NCBI GenBank assembly: GCA_004293365.1
Contig: RDYN01000045.1
Coordinates: 82,509-146,508, forward strand
Length of the DNA: 64,000 nucleotides
Origin: Oscillatoriales cyanobacterium
GTDB lineage: Bacteria > Cyanobacteriota > Cyanobacteriia > Cyanobacteriales > Microcoleaceae
Direction of reading: 5' to 3'
Shown in pieces: positions 1 to 7,766 of the stretch. Each line of letters begins with the position of its first letter. Position 1 is the first letter of the stretch. The position numbers and the translations under genes are program-made. The notes beneath the pieces were generated by a model. The model saw only the letters and a list, made by a program, of their open reading frames with translations. It was not told the DNA's origin and did no database searches.

Positions 1-372
1 GAATGGCCAGTGCACTTGGTAGAGGGCTATTTGTTCTACTTGCAAGCGTTTTAAGCTGGCACTTAAGGCTTCGGAAACTGATTTTCCGGTAATCCGCCAA
101 GGTACGGGGCCGAATTTGGTGGCTATTTGCACGGGTTGGCTGGTTTTTTTGATAAACTGTCCCAGCAATTCTTCTGACAAGCCGTTACCGTAGACTTCGG
201 CTGTGTCGAAAAAGTTGACTCCGGCGTCTAGGGATGTTTTGAATGCTGCTTCTACTTCGGCGGCGCCGTAGTTGCTGCCGTAGTTCCAAAATAGTTTGTC
301 GCCCCACGCCCAAGTTCCGACGCACAGGGGAATGACGGCTGGGCCATTTTGTCCTAAGGTAATGGTTGTCAC
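1..372 (-). CDS. Aldo/keto reductase, N-terminal part (runs off window)
   Basis: Translating the minus strand from a GTG at 372 gives 124 uninterrupted codons reaching the window edge. Visible family signatures are GTWAWGD near residue 19, the catalytic-region stretch DAGVNFFDTAEVYGNG (Asp and Tyr of the AKR tetrad) around residues 46-61, ATKFGP with the tetrad Lys, and YQVHWP at the edge. AKR enzymes are cytosolic NADPH-dependent TIM-barrel oxidoreductases reducing aldehydes or ketones; the substrate cannot be told from this part. No ATG fits the conserved N-terminus, so GTG is preferred. The C-terminal two thirds, with the cofactor site, lie outside the window. It is divergent from the PucC-like gene. 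Confidence 0.85.
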   Translation of the reverse strand, partial: MTTITLGQNGPAVIPLCVGTWAWGDKLFWNYGSNYGAAEVEAAFKTSLDAGVNFFDTAEVYGNGLSEELLGQFIKKTSQPVQIATKFGPVPWRITGKSVSEALSASLKRLQVEQIALYQVHWPF

Positions 373-535
373 GGTTGGTAAATCCACAATTCTTTATTGT
401 CTATTATTTTTATATAAATAATCGCGATCCTCTTCGAGGGCTTCGCTAACGAGCTTCTAGCCGGAGGAATAATGGTGGCCCGTTGCGATATCTCAGTTAC
501 GATGAATGAGTCGTGCTGTGTTTATTTGAATAGTT

Positions 536-1969
536 ATGCCGATCGACCGTTTGCCAGATTCTACACTAACAGATTCCGCGACTGCTGCTATCAAAAGAGT
601 CAACCTGCTGACTATGTTCCGCCTGGGCTTGTTTCAGATGGGGCTGGGCATGATGTCGATTTTGACCCTGGGAGTGCTCAATCGCGTGATGATTAAGGAG
701 TTGGCGATTCCGGCTACTGTGGTGGCGGGTACCCTGGCGATGCACCAGTTTGTGGCGCCGGCGAGGGTGTGGTTCGGGCAAATGTCTGATGCTAAGCCTT
801 TGTTCGGGCATCACCGCACGGGTTACGTGTGGCTGGGAGGGCTGTTGTTTGTAATTTCGGCTTTTTTGGCGGTGCAGGTGATGTGGCGCTTGGGCGCTAG
901 TTTGGAGGCTGTGGGGTGGACGACTCCGACTTACGGCTGGGTGGGTTTGCTGGGTTTGGTTTTTGCAGTTTACGGTATCGCGATTTGTTCGAGTTCGACT
1001 CCTTTTGCTGCTTTGTTGGTGGATGTTTCGGATGAGGAAGATCGATCGAAGTTGGTAGGTGTTGTGTGGTCGATGCTGATGGTTGGTATTATTATCGGGG
1101 CGATTGTCAGCAGCGGTTTGCTGAAGCAGATTGATGGGGATGTACCGCGGGAAGTATTGCAGGCTTCGATTAACGGTTTGTTTGTGAAGGTGCCGGCGGT
1201 GGTTTTGCTGTTGGTGGGGATTGCAACTTTTGGGGTTGAAAAAAAGTATTCGCGGTACAAATCGCGATCGATCGCAGTTAATCGAGAAGATAAAATTACT
1301 TTGGGAAGCGCGCTGCGGATTTTGACTGCTAGTCGCCAAACCGGTTTGTTTTTTACTTTCCTGCTGGTGATGACAATTTGTTTGTTTATGCAGGATGCAG
1401 TTTTGGAACCCTACGGCGGGGAAATTTTTAAGATGCCGATTTCGGAAAGTACGCAGTTGAATGCTATTTACGGTACTGGTGTGCTCATCGGTTTGAGCGC
1501 AACTGGTTTTTTAATTGTGCCGCGAATTGGCAAGCAAAATACGATTAGATTGGGTTGTTTGTCAGTGGCTGCTTGTTTTGGCTTGATTATTTTATCGGGA
1601 TTTACTGGTAATCCCATTGTGTTTAAGTCGGCTTTAATGTGTTTCGGGTTAGCTTCGGGAATTACGACGACGGGCGCGCTGAGTTTGATGTTGGATTTGA
1701 CTGCTGCGGAAACTGCGGGGACTTTTATTGGCGCTTGGGGTTTGTCCCAAGCGATGGCGCGGGGTTTTGCTACGGTTAGTGGCGGTGCTATTTTGGATTT
1801 TGGCAGGACTTTGTTTGGGGTACCGATGTTGGCTTACGGGTTAGTTTTTGCAGTGCCGGCGGCGGGTATGATTTTCGCTGTGTATCTGTTGAGTCGGGTA
1901 GATGTTGCCGAGTTTCAGGATAATGCTAAAAGTGCGATCGCAACTATCCTTGAAAACGAACTAGACTAA
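536..1969 (+). CDS. PucC-type BCD family MFS carrier
   Basis: A 477-residue, roughly 12-helix membrane protein. NLLTMFRLGLFQMGLGMMS near the start and the loop FVAPARVWFGQMSDAKPLFGHHRTGY (about residues 52-77) are typical of the BCD/PucC branch of the major facilitator superfamily. In purple bacteria PucC assists light-harvesting complex assembly; cyanobacterial homologues are proposed to handle chlorophyll or chlorophyll-binding proteins, so a thylakoid or plasma-membrane role is inference. The ATG at 536 has no good ribosome-binding site. A strong GGAGG at 463-467 serves an ATG at 472 in another frame, which may be a leader peptide or nothing. The gene ends just before a block of GTAGTGAGG repeats. 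Confidence 0.88.
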   Translation: MPIDRLPDSTLTDSATAAIKRVNLLTMFRLGLFQMGLGMMSILTLGVLNRVMIKELAIPATVVAGTLAMHQFVAPARVWFGQMSDAKPLFGHHRTGYVWLGGLLFVISAFLAVQVMWRLGASLEAVGWTTPTYGWVGLLGLVFAVYGIAICSSSTPFAALLVDVSDEEDRSKLVGVVWSMLMVGIIIGAIVSSGLLKQIDGDVPREVLQASINGLFVKVPAVVLLLVGIATFGVEKKYSRYKSRSIAVNREDKITLGSALRILTASRQTGLFFTFLLVMTICLFMQDAVLEPYGGEIFKMPISESTQLNAIYGTGVLIGLSATGFLIVPRIGKQNTIRLGCLSVAACFGLIILSGFTGNPIVFKSALMCFGLASGITTTGALSLMLDLTAAETAGTFIGAWGLSQAMARGFATVSGGAILDFGRTLFGVPMLAYGLVFAVPAAGMIFAVYLLSRVDVAEFQDNAKSAIATILENELD

Positions 1970-1974
1970 GGTTG

Positions 1975-2163
1975 GTAGTGAGGACTTCAGTCCGCAGGTT
2001 GGTAGTGAGGACTTCAGTCCGCAGGTTGGTAGTGAGGACTTCAGTCCGCAGGTTCGTAGTGAGGACTTCAGTCCGCATTATCTCGGAAAAAAACTCACGT
2101 TCGTAGTGAGGACTTCAGTCCGCATGATATCGTGGAGAAAGGACTAAAGTCCTTACTACGAAC
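1975..2163. repeat. Cluster of GTAGTGAGGACTTCAGTCC repeats
   Basis: Four near-identical ~31-bp units (GGTTGGTAGTGAGGACTTCAGTCCGCA-like) run in tandem. A fifth, and an inverted copy ending in ACTACGAAC, follow just before the next gene. The core GGACTTCAGTCC is a near-palindrome, so opposed copies can form a long hairpin that could end transcription of the upstream carrier gene. The same family recurs at more than ten spacers in this window. Confidence 0.9.
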
Positions 2164-2172
2164 AAAATACAA

Positions 2173-3006
2173 ATGCAAGATTTTTGGAATGATATTTTAA
2201 GTTTTTCTCAGACTACTGTCAAGACAATCGGACAGCAGTTTTTGAAAGATTTCGGTTCTGCACAAGCGGATGAGAAAGATGATGGCAGTTTAGTAACGAA
2301 GTCTGACAATTGGGCGGATGCAGAGATTAGAAATGCGATCGCACTTGCATTTCCCAGTCACGGAATTTTGAGCGAGGAAGGAGAGCACGTTTTCCCCGAT
2401 ACCGAATGGTGTTGGGTTGTCGATCCTTTGGATGCTACGACTAATTTTGCTCGCGGAATTCCGATTTGGGGGATTTCCTTAGGTCTATTGTATCGCGGAA
2501 CTCCGGTTTTTGGCTGCGTGCATTTGCCACCTCTGAATCAAACTTTCCACGGTTTTTATGCAGATAATTTGGCAGGCGATAACGTATTGACAAATATGCC
2601 TCAAGGTGCGTTTTTGAACGATCGCCCGATTCGGCCGAGTGCTGATAAATTGAGCGGAAATCATATATTTAATTTGTGTTCCCGGAGTGTGGGAATTGGG
2701 GCTCATCTTCCGAGTAAAATTCGGATGTTGGGGATGGCTAGTTACAATTTTTTGATGGTGGCTTCGGGTGTGGCGATGGGAGGAGTAGAAGCGACTCCGA
2801 AAATTTGGGATATTGCCGGGAGTTGGGTAATTGTGAAGGCTGCGGGTGCGGTGTGGCTGCCGCTGGAATCTCAGGCGATTTTTCCGCTGGAAGTGGGGAA
2901 GAATTACGGGAGGGTTTCTTTTCCGACTTTGGTGATGAACCGGCAGGAGTTGGTGTCGGTGTTTTTGCCGTTTGTTGAAGCTTGGAAGAAGAAGAAAATG
3001 GGCTGA
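2173..3006 (+). CDS. Inositol monophosphatase family protein
   Basis: 277 residues with the Mg2+-dependent phosphatase fold. Metal-ligand motifs are present: EEGE at 69-72, DPLDATTNF at 84-92 (family consensus DPxDGTxNF, here Gly to Ala), and WDIAGSWVIVKAAGA around 214-228. Family members remove phosphate from inositol phosphates, PAP, histidinol phosphate or fructose-bisphosphate. Which substrate applies cannot be decided here, and the Gly-to-Ala change in the metal loop argues for care. The ATG at 2173 follows the repeat block by about 10 bp with no clear Shine-Dalgarno. The gene stands alone between two repeat clusters. Confidence 0.88.
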   Translation: MQDFWNDILSFSQTTVKTIGQQFLKDFGSAQADEKDDGSLVTKSDNWADAEIRNAIALAFPSHGILSEEGEHVFPDTEWCWVVDPLDATTNFARGIPIWGISLGLLYRGTPVFGCVHLPPLNQTFHGFYADNLAGDNVLTNMPQGAFLNDRPIRPSADKLSGNHIFNLCSRSVGIGAHLPSKIRMLGMASYNFLMVASGVAMGGVEATPKIWDIAGSWVIVKAAGAVWLPLESQAIFPLEVGKNYGRVSFPTLVMNRQELVSVFLPFVEAWKKKKMG

Positions 3007-3032
3007 TATTAATGCCGCCTCGAACCCCATAG

Positions 3033-3156
3033 GTTAGTAGTGAGGACTTTAGTCCGCAATTGGTTTGTAGTGAGGACTTTAGTCCGCAAGAAAGAAGGAC
3101 TGAAGTCCTGACTACGAACCTATTACGAACCTATTACGAACCTATTACGAACCTAT
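3033..3156. repeat. GTAGTGAGGACTTTAGTCC repeats plus 11-bp tandem ACGAACCTATT
   Basis: Two direct and one inverted copy of the window-wide repeat follow the phosphatase gene. Then four tandem copies of ACGAACCTATT, apparently a slippage expansion of the repeat's ACTACGAACC end. The ~430-bp gap 3007-3435 holds this block, the hairpin at 3209-3246, and otherwise nothing I can assign. Confidence 0.85.
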
Positions 3157-3208
3157 TTTATCGTAGTGGAGCGATCGCACAAATTGTACAATTATTAAAT
3201 AAAACTGC

Positions 3209-3246
3209 ATGGCAGGTGTGACGGAGGAGTCTCCCACGCCTGCCAT
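3209..3246. repeat. Isolated hairpin, ATGGCAGGTGTG inverted repeat
   Basis: ATGGCAGGTGTG at 3209-3220 pairs with CACGCCTGCCAT at 3235-3246 (one G-T pair). A nested GGAG/CTCC stem closes a short loop. There is no T-tract, so a simple intrinsic terminator is unlikely. It may be a REP-like element or a small structured RNA segment. Confidence 0.6.
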
Positions 3247-3435
3247 ACTGTTTGTAACAAGTATAACCGACCGATGACCGATGGTTAAATTATGCTTGCT
3301 CTGGTCTATGTATGCCAATGTGCGATCGGGTGGTTTTCTTTTAGGTCGATCGGGTGATGCGGTACTGGTACAATTAGTGGTATAGTTTTTACCCGCTATT
3401 ATCTCTATCAAATAAAATTTCAGTAGGCGATCGGG

Positions 3436-4005
3436 CTAATCAGCATAGCACAATTCTCGCATCCGAGCTGCTGACAGCGGCAGTCCCAATTCTATCAGCG
3501 TTGCCAAATACTCATCCGGCGTTTTTGGCGGATTCTTGAGCCTGATTCTTTGTTTTTCTGCTGCTTTACATACACCTTGCCAGTTTAAGTTGAGCAAGCG
3601 CATAATAAATTCATCTGGATGCAGCGGCTGAATGTTATATTGTGCAAGATTATCAGCAGGAAAATCTCTGAGATTGAAAGTAACGATAAAATCCGCGCGA
3701 GAATGAATTGCTGCTGCTAGAACATGGCGATCGCCCGGATCGGGAAGTTCCAACTCTGGTATAATTGGCTCATACCCTTGCACCAAGCAATTTTCAACAT
3801 TTTCATTCATCAAGTTTTTGGTTCTTGCAAGCTGTTCTGGCGCGATATCCGAACGGTTGAGAATTACATTTCTCGTCCACTCGCTGTGAATTTCTTCTGT
3901 CCAACGGGCATCAACTATTTTGCTAGCTGCTAACTGGACGAAGAAGTCCCGCAGCGGTGCAGAATATAAAATGTTAGCATCATACACAGCAGTGAAAATA
4001 GCCAT
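3436..4005 (-). CDS. PIN-domain toxin, VapC-like ribonuclease
   Basis: 189 residues from the ATG at 4005. PIN-domain acidic residues are placed as expected: Asp9 in VYDANIL, a Glu around 38-42, Asp89/Asp92 in DPGDRHVLAAAI, and Asp114 in FIVTFNLRDFP. PIN proteins are Mg2+-dependent RNases and many act as toxins of TA modules. The start ATG shares its A with the TGA stop of the upstream gene (TGATG), so translation is almost certainly coupled to the antitoxin. The C-terminal extension of about 60 residues (NLNWQGVCKAAEKQRIRL onward) is longer than in minimal VapC toxins, and resembles larger PIN_3-type proteins. RNA target unknown. Confidence 0.85.
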   Translation of the reverse strand: MAIFTAVYDANILYSAPLRDFFVQLAASKIVDARWTEEIHSEWTRNVILNRSDIAPEQLARTKNLMNENVENCLVQGYEPIIPELELPDPGDRHVLAAAIHSRADFIVTFNLRDFPADNLAQYNIQPLHPDEFIMRLLNLNWQGVCKAAEKQRIRLKNPPKTPDEYLATLIELGLPLSAARMRELCYAD

Positions 4006-4475
4006 CAATCGTACAAACCTAGTGCTTCTGATTCAGCTACAAGCTCATCCATCCCTTTCATACTTTTTTCGTAACTCTGCTTTTTATATTTCATGACATC
4101 TTCGTAACGTATCCGACGGCAGCTTTGTACCATTTTGTAAGGAATTTTGCCATCATCTAGTAACTGCCACACATACTCGCGGGACACATTCAGCAAACCC
4201 TCAACCTGCCAGATATCGAGTTCTTTAGTAATGGGAGTCAGCTTGACAGTATTGCCGCTACTTGTCTGTTGCAAAATCGCTAACAGCAGCGGCAACGCTG
4301 CGGCAGGTATCTCAATTGTCTTTCCCTCTTTTTCGTTTAAGATCAATTTGAGGGATTCGTCAGACGGATGATTTTCTAAGTGCGATGCTAAAGCGCGGCT
4401 GCTGGTTTTGGCAACCGCTGCTTCTGCGGCTGTCGGTAAAACAGGTGCTGAATTTGGATCTCCGGTGAATGTCAT
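4005..4475 (-). CDS. Excisionase-type HTH antitoxin paired with PIN toxin
   Basis: 156 residues from ATG 4475 (an in-frame TTG at 4508 is possible). The C-terminal half carries LDIWQVEGLLNVSREYVWQLLDDGKIPY, followed by SCRRIRYEDVMKYK. This is the helix-turn-helix layout of MerR/excisionase-like DNA-binding domains, where the binding helix precedes an R-x-R-hairpin wing. The N-terminal 90 residues contain a helical segment (ALPLLLAILQQTS), perhaps for dimerisation. As the upstream member of an overlapping pair it is most likely the antitoxin and autorepressor, which is inferred from position. It diverges from the gene at 4566, leaving about 90 bp for both promoters. Confidence 0.75.
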   Translation of the reverse strand: MTFTGDPNSAPVLPTAAEAAVAKTSSRALASHLENHPSDESLKLILNEKEGKTIEIPAAALPLLLAILQQTSSGNTVKLTPITKELDIWQVEGLLNVSREYVWQLLDDGKIPYKMVQSCRRIRYEDVMKYKKQSYEKSMKGMDELVAESEALGLYD

Positions 4476-4552
4476 GTTAATTTGGGGGTGAGGATAACAG
4501 GCAATCAATTATGATTGTAGCAATTTGAGAATGCGATCGCCAAAATCGAGCA

Positions 4553-4559
4553 AGGAGGT
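4553..4559 (+). promoter_or_regulatory. Strong Shine-Dalgarno deciding a GTG start
   Basis: AGGAGG-type site (AAGGAGGT at 4552-4559) lies 7 nt ahead of a GTG at 4566. It fixes that GTG as start of the next gene; no upstream ATG is in frame. Confidence 0.75.
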
Positions 4560-4565
4560 TAACCT

Positions 4566-5147
4566 GTGGCATACAGCGATTTTACAACTTTAGCGAAAGT
4601 TATAGAATCTTTTAATTTAACCGTAGAAGAACCTTTAGATTTGTTTGGTGATATCCCGGAGGTACAGCCAAGTTCCTATTTGCAAACTACTTTAACTGAA
4701 AACCTGTCTTTAGCTACGGCAATTAATACCGAAAAGGCTCGCGCTGAGTTAATTATTGCTCCAATATTATTGGAAGTCAGGCGGCAATTTAATTTTCAAG
4801 TTGGTTTTTTCTCTGGTTCAGAATTCAATGTAGATGTAGAAGCAGGTTTGAACGGGTATTGCGATTATATTCTCACTGCATCAAAGGATTCCTATGAAAT
4901 TCGCGCCCCCGTAATTACTCTCACAGAGGCTAAGAATGAAAGTATTAAATCCGGTTTGGGCCAGTGTATTGCAGAAATGGTAGCTGCCCAATTATTTAAT
5001 CAGCGCAGCGGAGAGCAAATTGAAAGCATTTATGGGGCTGTGACTGCGGGTACTGATTGGAAGTTTCTTAAATTGAGTGACCGCACAATTTTCATTGACA
5101 AGCGAGACTTTTTTGTTAATGAAATTAGTCGGATATTGGGCATTTAA
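4566..5147 (+). CDS. PD-(D/E)XK nuclease-like protein of unknown role
   Basis: 193 residues, GTG start. The central part fits a restriction-endonuclease-like core: Asp100 in GYCDYIL, then Glu121-Ala-Lys123 in LTEAKNE (D-x20-ExK), followed by a helix with Gln133 in GLGQCIAEM, and a late strand IYGAVTAGTDWKFLKL. This family is common in filamentous cyanobacteria, usually annotated only as hypothetical. A nuclease function is inferred from the residue pattern, not shown. It is not obviously in an operon. Downstream lies a partial copy of the end of the flavin reductase gene (5221-5291). Confidence 0.7.
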   Translation: MAYSDFTTLAKVIESFNLTVEEPLDLFGDIPEVQPSSYLQTTLTENLSLATAINTEKARAELIIAPILLEVRRQFNFQVGFFSGSEFNVDVEAGLNGYCDYILTASKDSYEIRAPVITLTEAKNESIKSGLGQCIAEMVAAQLFNQRSGEQIESIYGAVTAGTDWKFLKLSDRTIFIDKRDFFVNEISRILGI

Positions 5148-5220
5148 ACAATGCCCTTTCAAGGCTTTTATTCTATGGATCGCACTTGATGCAGCCAGCC
5201 ACATAATAAATACCATAATT

Positions 5221-5291
5221 GGGACACAACAATGTGGTGTCCCTACTGCAAAATGAATTTATCGCCTCGTGCGATTAATTTCGACAGCACA
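5221..5291. repeat. Left copy of ~71-bp direct repeat flanking the pentapeptide gene
   Basis: These 71 bp match 7696-7766 at about 61 positions. The right copy spans the intergenic hairpin plus the last codons of the flavin reductase gene (stop at 7742), so the left copy is a detached duplicate of a gene end. It also contains GGGACAC...GTGTCCC, an inverted repeat that could work as a terminator. The gap 5148-5467 holds nothing else I can assign. Confidence 0.8.
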
Positions 5292-5467
5292 ATATATCGG
5301 AAATGAACCAGATGAGTTGTTCGATTTGTGAGGAGCGGAAATACAGTTAGAGATACGCAAAGATAGAAAACATCAAAAACCCTTAAAAAACTCTATTTTT
5401 CGGATCGGAGGTAAAATCGGATATAGAAAAATGGAATACATCGGGGGCGTCGCAATATCGAGAGGGC

Positions 5468-7597
5468 ATGGGAAATTACAACAGCACACCGATGAAATCG
5501 AGTCAAGTTTTACAAAAATACAAAGAAGGCAGGCGAGATTTTAAGCGCGTGAGCCTGCGGGGACAGTCGTTTGTCCAGCAAGATTTGTCGGGAGCGGACT
5601 TCAGCCAGGCCGATATCCGAGGAGCGAACTTCAGCCACGCCACTCTGACGGGGACGAACTTCGCGGGAGCTACGGCGGGACTACAACGGCGCTGGGTGGC
5701 GCTACAGTGGCTGCTAGCATTGCTGATGTTGGGTTTGTCAGGAATACTGGCGTTCTTTCCAGGGTTGTTGGCAGCGGCTACGATCGAGTCTGTTCAGAGC
5801 CTGCCACAAAAACTGGTAGTAGAAATTGTTCTAGCGATATTCCTAATTACTATATTTGTTGCGATTGTCCGTCAGGGATTTACCATTCAGGCAGTTATTT
5901 CTATCTCCGTCGCCGTTGCTGTCGCATTCGTCATCGCCGTCGCCGTCTTCGTCGCTGGAGTCATAACCCTCGTCGCCGGAGCCGTCACCGGAGTCTTCGT
6001 CGGAGCCGTCGCCGAAGTCTTCACCGGAGTCGTCATCGGAGTCTTCGTCGGAGCCATCGTCGCATCCATCACCGTCGCCATCGCCGCAGCCGTCGTCGTC
6101 GCCGTCGCCATCGCCGTCACCGTCGCCGTCGCCGTCGTCGGAGGCGGAGCCGTCGTCGTTGTCATCGCCGTCGTCGTCTTCGTCGATGGAGGCGGAGCCC
6201 TCGTCATCGTCATCGCCGCAGCCGTGATCCTTCTCAGCCTCTACGTGGCATCGCGAGCCATGAAAGGGGACGAAAAATTTGCCATTGTGGGCCTGTTTGC
6301 CATCGCCTTTGGTTCCCTCGGCGGCACTTGCTTCTACTCCGCTACCCTCACTGATGCTAACTTCACCGCTGCTACACTCAAAAACTGTAACTTCCGCGAT
6401 GCCACTCTCACCCGCACTTGCTGGAAACATACTAAAAAACTCGATCGCGCTCGTCACGGCAACACCCTCCTGGCACAATCTGCGGTGCGCGAACTCCTCG
6501 TCACCAGTAATGGCTACCAGAAATCCTACGAAGGAGCAAACCTCAACGGTGCAAACTTAACGGGAGCCAACCTAGAAGGCGCGAACCTCAAACGCGCCGA
6601 CTTAAGCCAAGCAACATTACACGGAGCCAACCTAAAAAATGCCAACCTCACTGAAACCCTCGCCATCGGTACGGATTTTACCGCCGCCTACCTGACAGGT
6701 GCGTGCCTGGAAGCCTGGAATATCGACAGCAACCCACAACTAGCGGGTGTCGATTGTCAGTACGTCTTTTTCCTAGAAACAGAAAATGATAAAGGCAGCC
6801 GCGAACGTCTTCCCCACGACCCCGATCGGGTTTTCCAGCCGGGTGATTTTGAAAAGCTCTACACAGAGATGATGAATGTGGTGCAGATTCTATTGCGGCA
6901 TGGCCTCGAGCCCGAAGCGTTTCAGAAAGCATGGCAACAACTGATGGCGGAGTATCCCGAAGCAACATTGCAGGCGACCGAACGCAAAGGCGAGGACTTA
7001 TTAGTTACGCTAGAAGTGCCGGAAAATGCCGACAAAAGCCAAGTCGAACGCTGGTTTGTGGAGGCGCATGAAGCCAAATTAAAAGAACAAAAGCTAGCCG
7101 GAATTTTGGAAGGCCAACAGAGCCACGCGCAAGATTTAAAAGAGCTTCTTCTTCAAAAATTATCCCATCCCAATACCATTCACATTAAAAATATCAGTCA
7201 AACTATGAACAACAACACAGACAATAACTGCCAAGGAGATACCTACAATCAAAGTGGCAAAATAGGAGTCGGACACATGAGCGGGGGAGAAATCCAAAGC
7301 GGCGCGAAAGTAGCTGGCGAGTTGCACGAAACCCAACCCAAAACCCTCGCCGAATCAGCCGTCGAAATCCAACAATTGCTGCAAATTATCGATCGCTCCT
7401 ATCCCCCCGACATCCCACTAAAGACACAAGAAATTATCGACGTAGCGGTGAAGGAAATTGATAAAGATCCGCAACTTAAAGAACGAGTCGTCGGCGCGTT
7501 AAAATCGGGAGGCATCGAAGCGCTCAAGGAATTGATGGATAATCCCTACGTGAATATTTTGGTGGCAGCTTATCAAGGATGGCAGCATCCAGAGTAG
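5468..7597 (+). CDS. Membrane pentapeptide-repeat protein with Val/Ala-rich core
   Basis: 709 residues. N-terminal pentapeptide repeats (DLSGADFSQADIRGANFSHA, about 39-58); hydrophobic segment about 76-138; an extremely Val/Ala/Ile-rich stretch about 148-265; more pentapeptide repeats (ANLNGANLTGANLEGANLKR around 362-381); a helical linker with VFQPGDFEKLYTEM; an Asn/Gly-rich segment after NTIHIKNISQT; and a C-terminal module ending NPYVNILVAAYQGWQHPE. The C-terminal module recurs, as I recall, on cyanobacterial signalling and NTPase proteins. Pentapeptide repeats form a right-handed beta-helix. Function unknown; the layout suggests a membrane-anchored scaffold. The Val/Ala core is read almost wholly from GTC, GCC and ATC codons, unlike its neighbours. 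Flanked by 71-bp direct repeats. Confidence 0.8.
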   Translation: MGNYNSTPMKSSQVLQKYKEGRRDFKRVSLRGQSFVQQDLSGADFSQADIRGANFSHATLTGTNFAGATAGLQRRWVALQWLLALLMLGLSGILAFFPGLLAAATIESVQSLPQKLVVEIVLAIFLITIFVAIVRQGFTIQAVISISVAVAVAFVIAVAVFVAGVITLVAGAVTGVFVGAVAEVFTGVVIGVFVGAIVASITVAIAAAVVVAVAIAVTVAVAVVGGGAVVVVIAVVVFVDGGGALVIVIAAAVILLSLYVASRAMKGDEKFAIVGLFAIAFGSLGGTCFYSATLTDANFTAATLKNCNFRDATLTRTCWKHTKKLDRARHGNTLLAQSAVRELLVTSNGYQKSYEGANLNGANLTGANLEGANLKRADLSQATLHGANLKNANLTETLAIGTDFTAAYLTGACLEAWNIDSNPQLAGVDCQYVFFLETENDKGSRERLPHDPDRVFQPGDFEKLYTEMMNVVQILLRHGLEPEAFQKAWQQLMAEYPEATLQATERKGEDLLVTLEVPENADKSQVERWFVEAHEAKLKEQKLAGILEGQQSHAQDLKELLLQKLSHPNTIHIKNISQTMNNNTDNNCQGDTYNQSGKIGVGHMSGGEIQSGAKVAGELHETQPKTLAESAVEIQQLLQIIDRSYPPDIPLKTQEIIDVAVKEIDKDPQLKERVVGALKSGGIEALKELMDNPYVNILVAAYQGWQHPE
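5911..6222 (+). repeat. GCC-GTC trinucleotide/hexanucleotide tract inside the pentapeptide gene
   Basis: About 310 bp dominated by GTC, GCC and ATC codons with purine-poor hexamers (GCCGTC). It encodes the Val/Ala core. It creates long false ORFs on other frames (Arg/His-rich on plus, Asp/Gly-rich and Thr-rich on minus), a sign of simple-sequence expansion under frame-keeping selection. Confidence 0.8.
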
Positions 7598-7695
7598 GAA
7601 TTGCGTAGAGTTGAGTAGTTGGAAAACACGCCCTAGGATGCTTGTCTGTACAATTTCACTTTCAACATGACTTACGTATATGTATAGCTAGAATG

Positions 7696-7766
7696 AGGAC
7701 ACAACATTGCTGTGTCCCAACTCCAAAATAAATCTATCGCCTCACGCGATTAATTTCGACAGCACA
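7696..7766. repeat. Right copy of ~71-bp direct repeat
   Basis: Partner of 5221-5291. It starts in the pentapeptide/reductase intergenic hairpin (GGACAC...GTGTCC) and runs through the final codons of the minus-strand reductase gene. Confidence 0.8.

Noticed and set aside
472..696. 74-codon ORF with a strong GGAGG site, overlapping the PucC-like gene start in another frame
   Set aside because: The product has no recognisable features and most of it overlaps conserved PucC coding. A leader peptide is possible but unsupported.
566..1339. 257-codon minus-strand ORF opposite the PucC-like gene
   Set aside because: Composition (Gln, His, Arg, Ser rich) is that of an antisense shadow of a GC-biased membrane gene.
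3145..3411. 88-codon minus-strand ORF in the gap before the PIN gene
   Set aside because: It crosses the hairpin at 3209-3246, has no SD and no family features.
5707..6478. Arg/His-rich plus-strand ORF and Asp/Gly- and Thr-rich minus-strand ORFs
   Set aside because: All are frame shadows of the GCC-GTC tract inside the pentapeptide gene.
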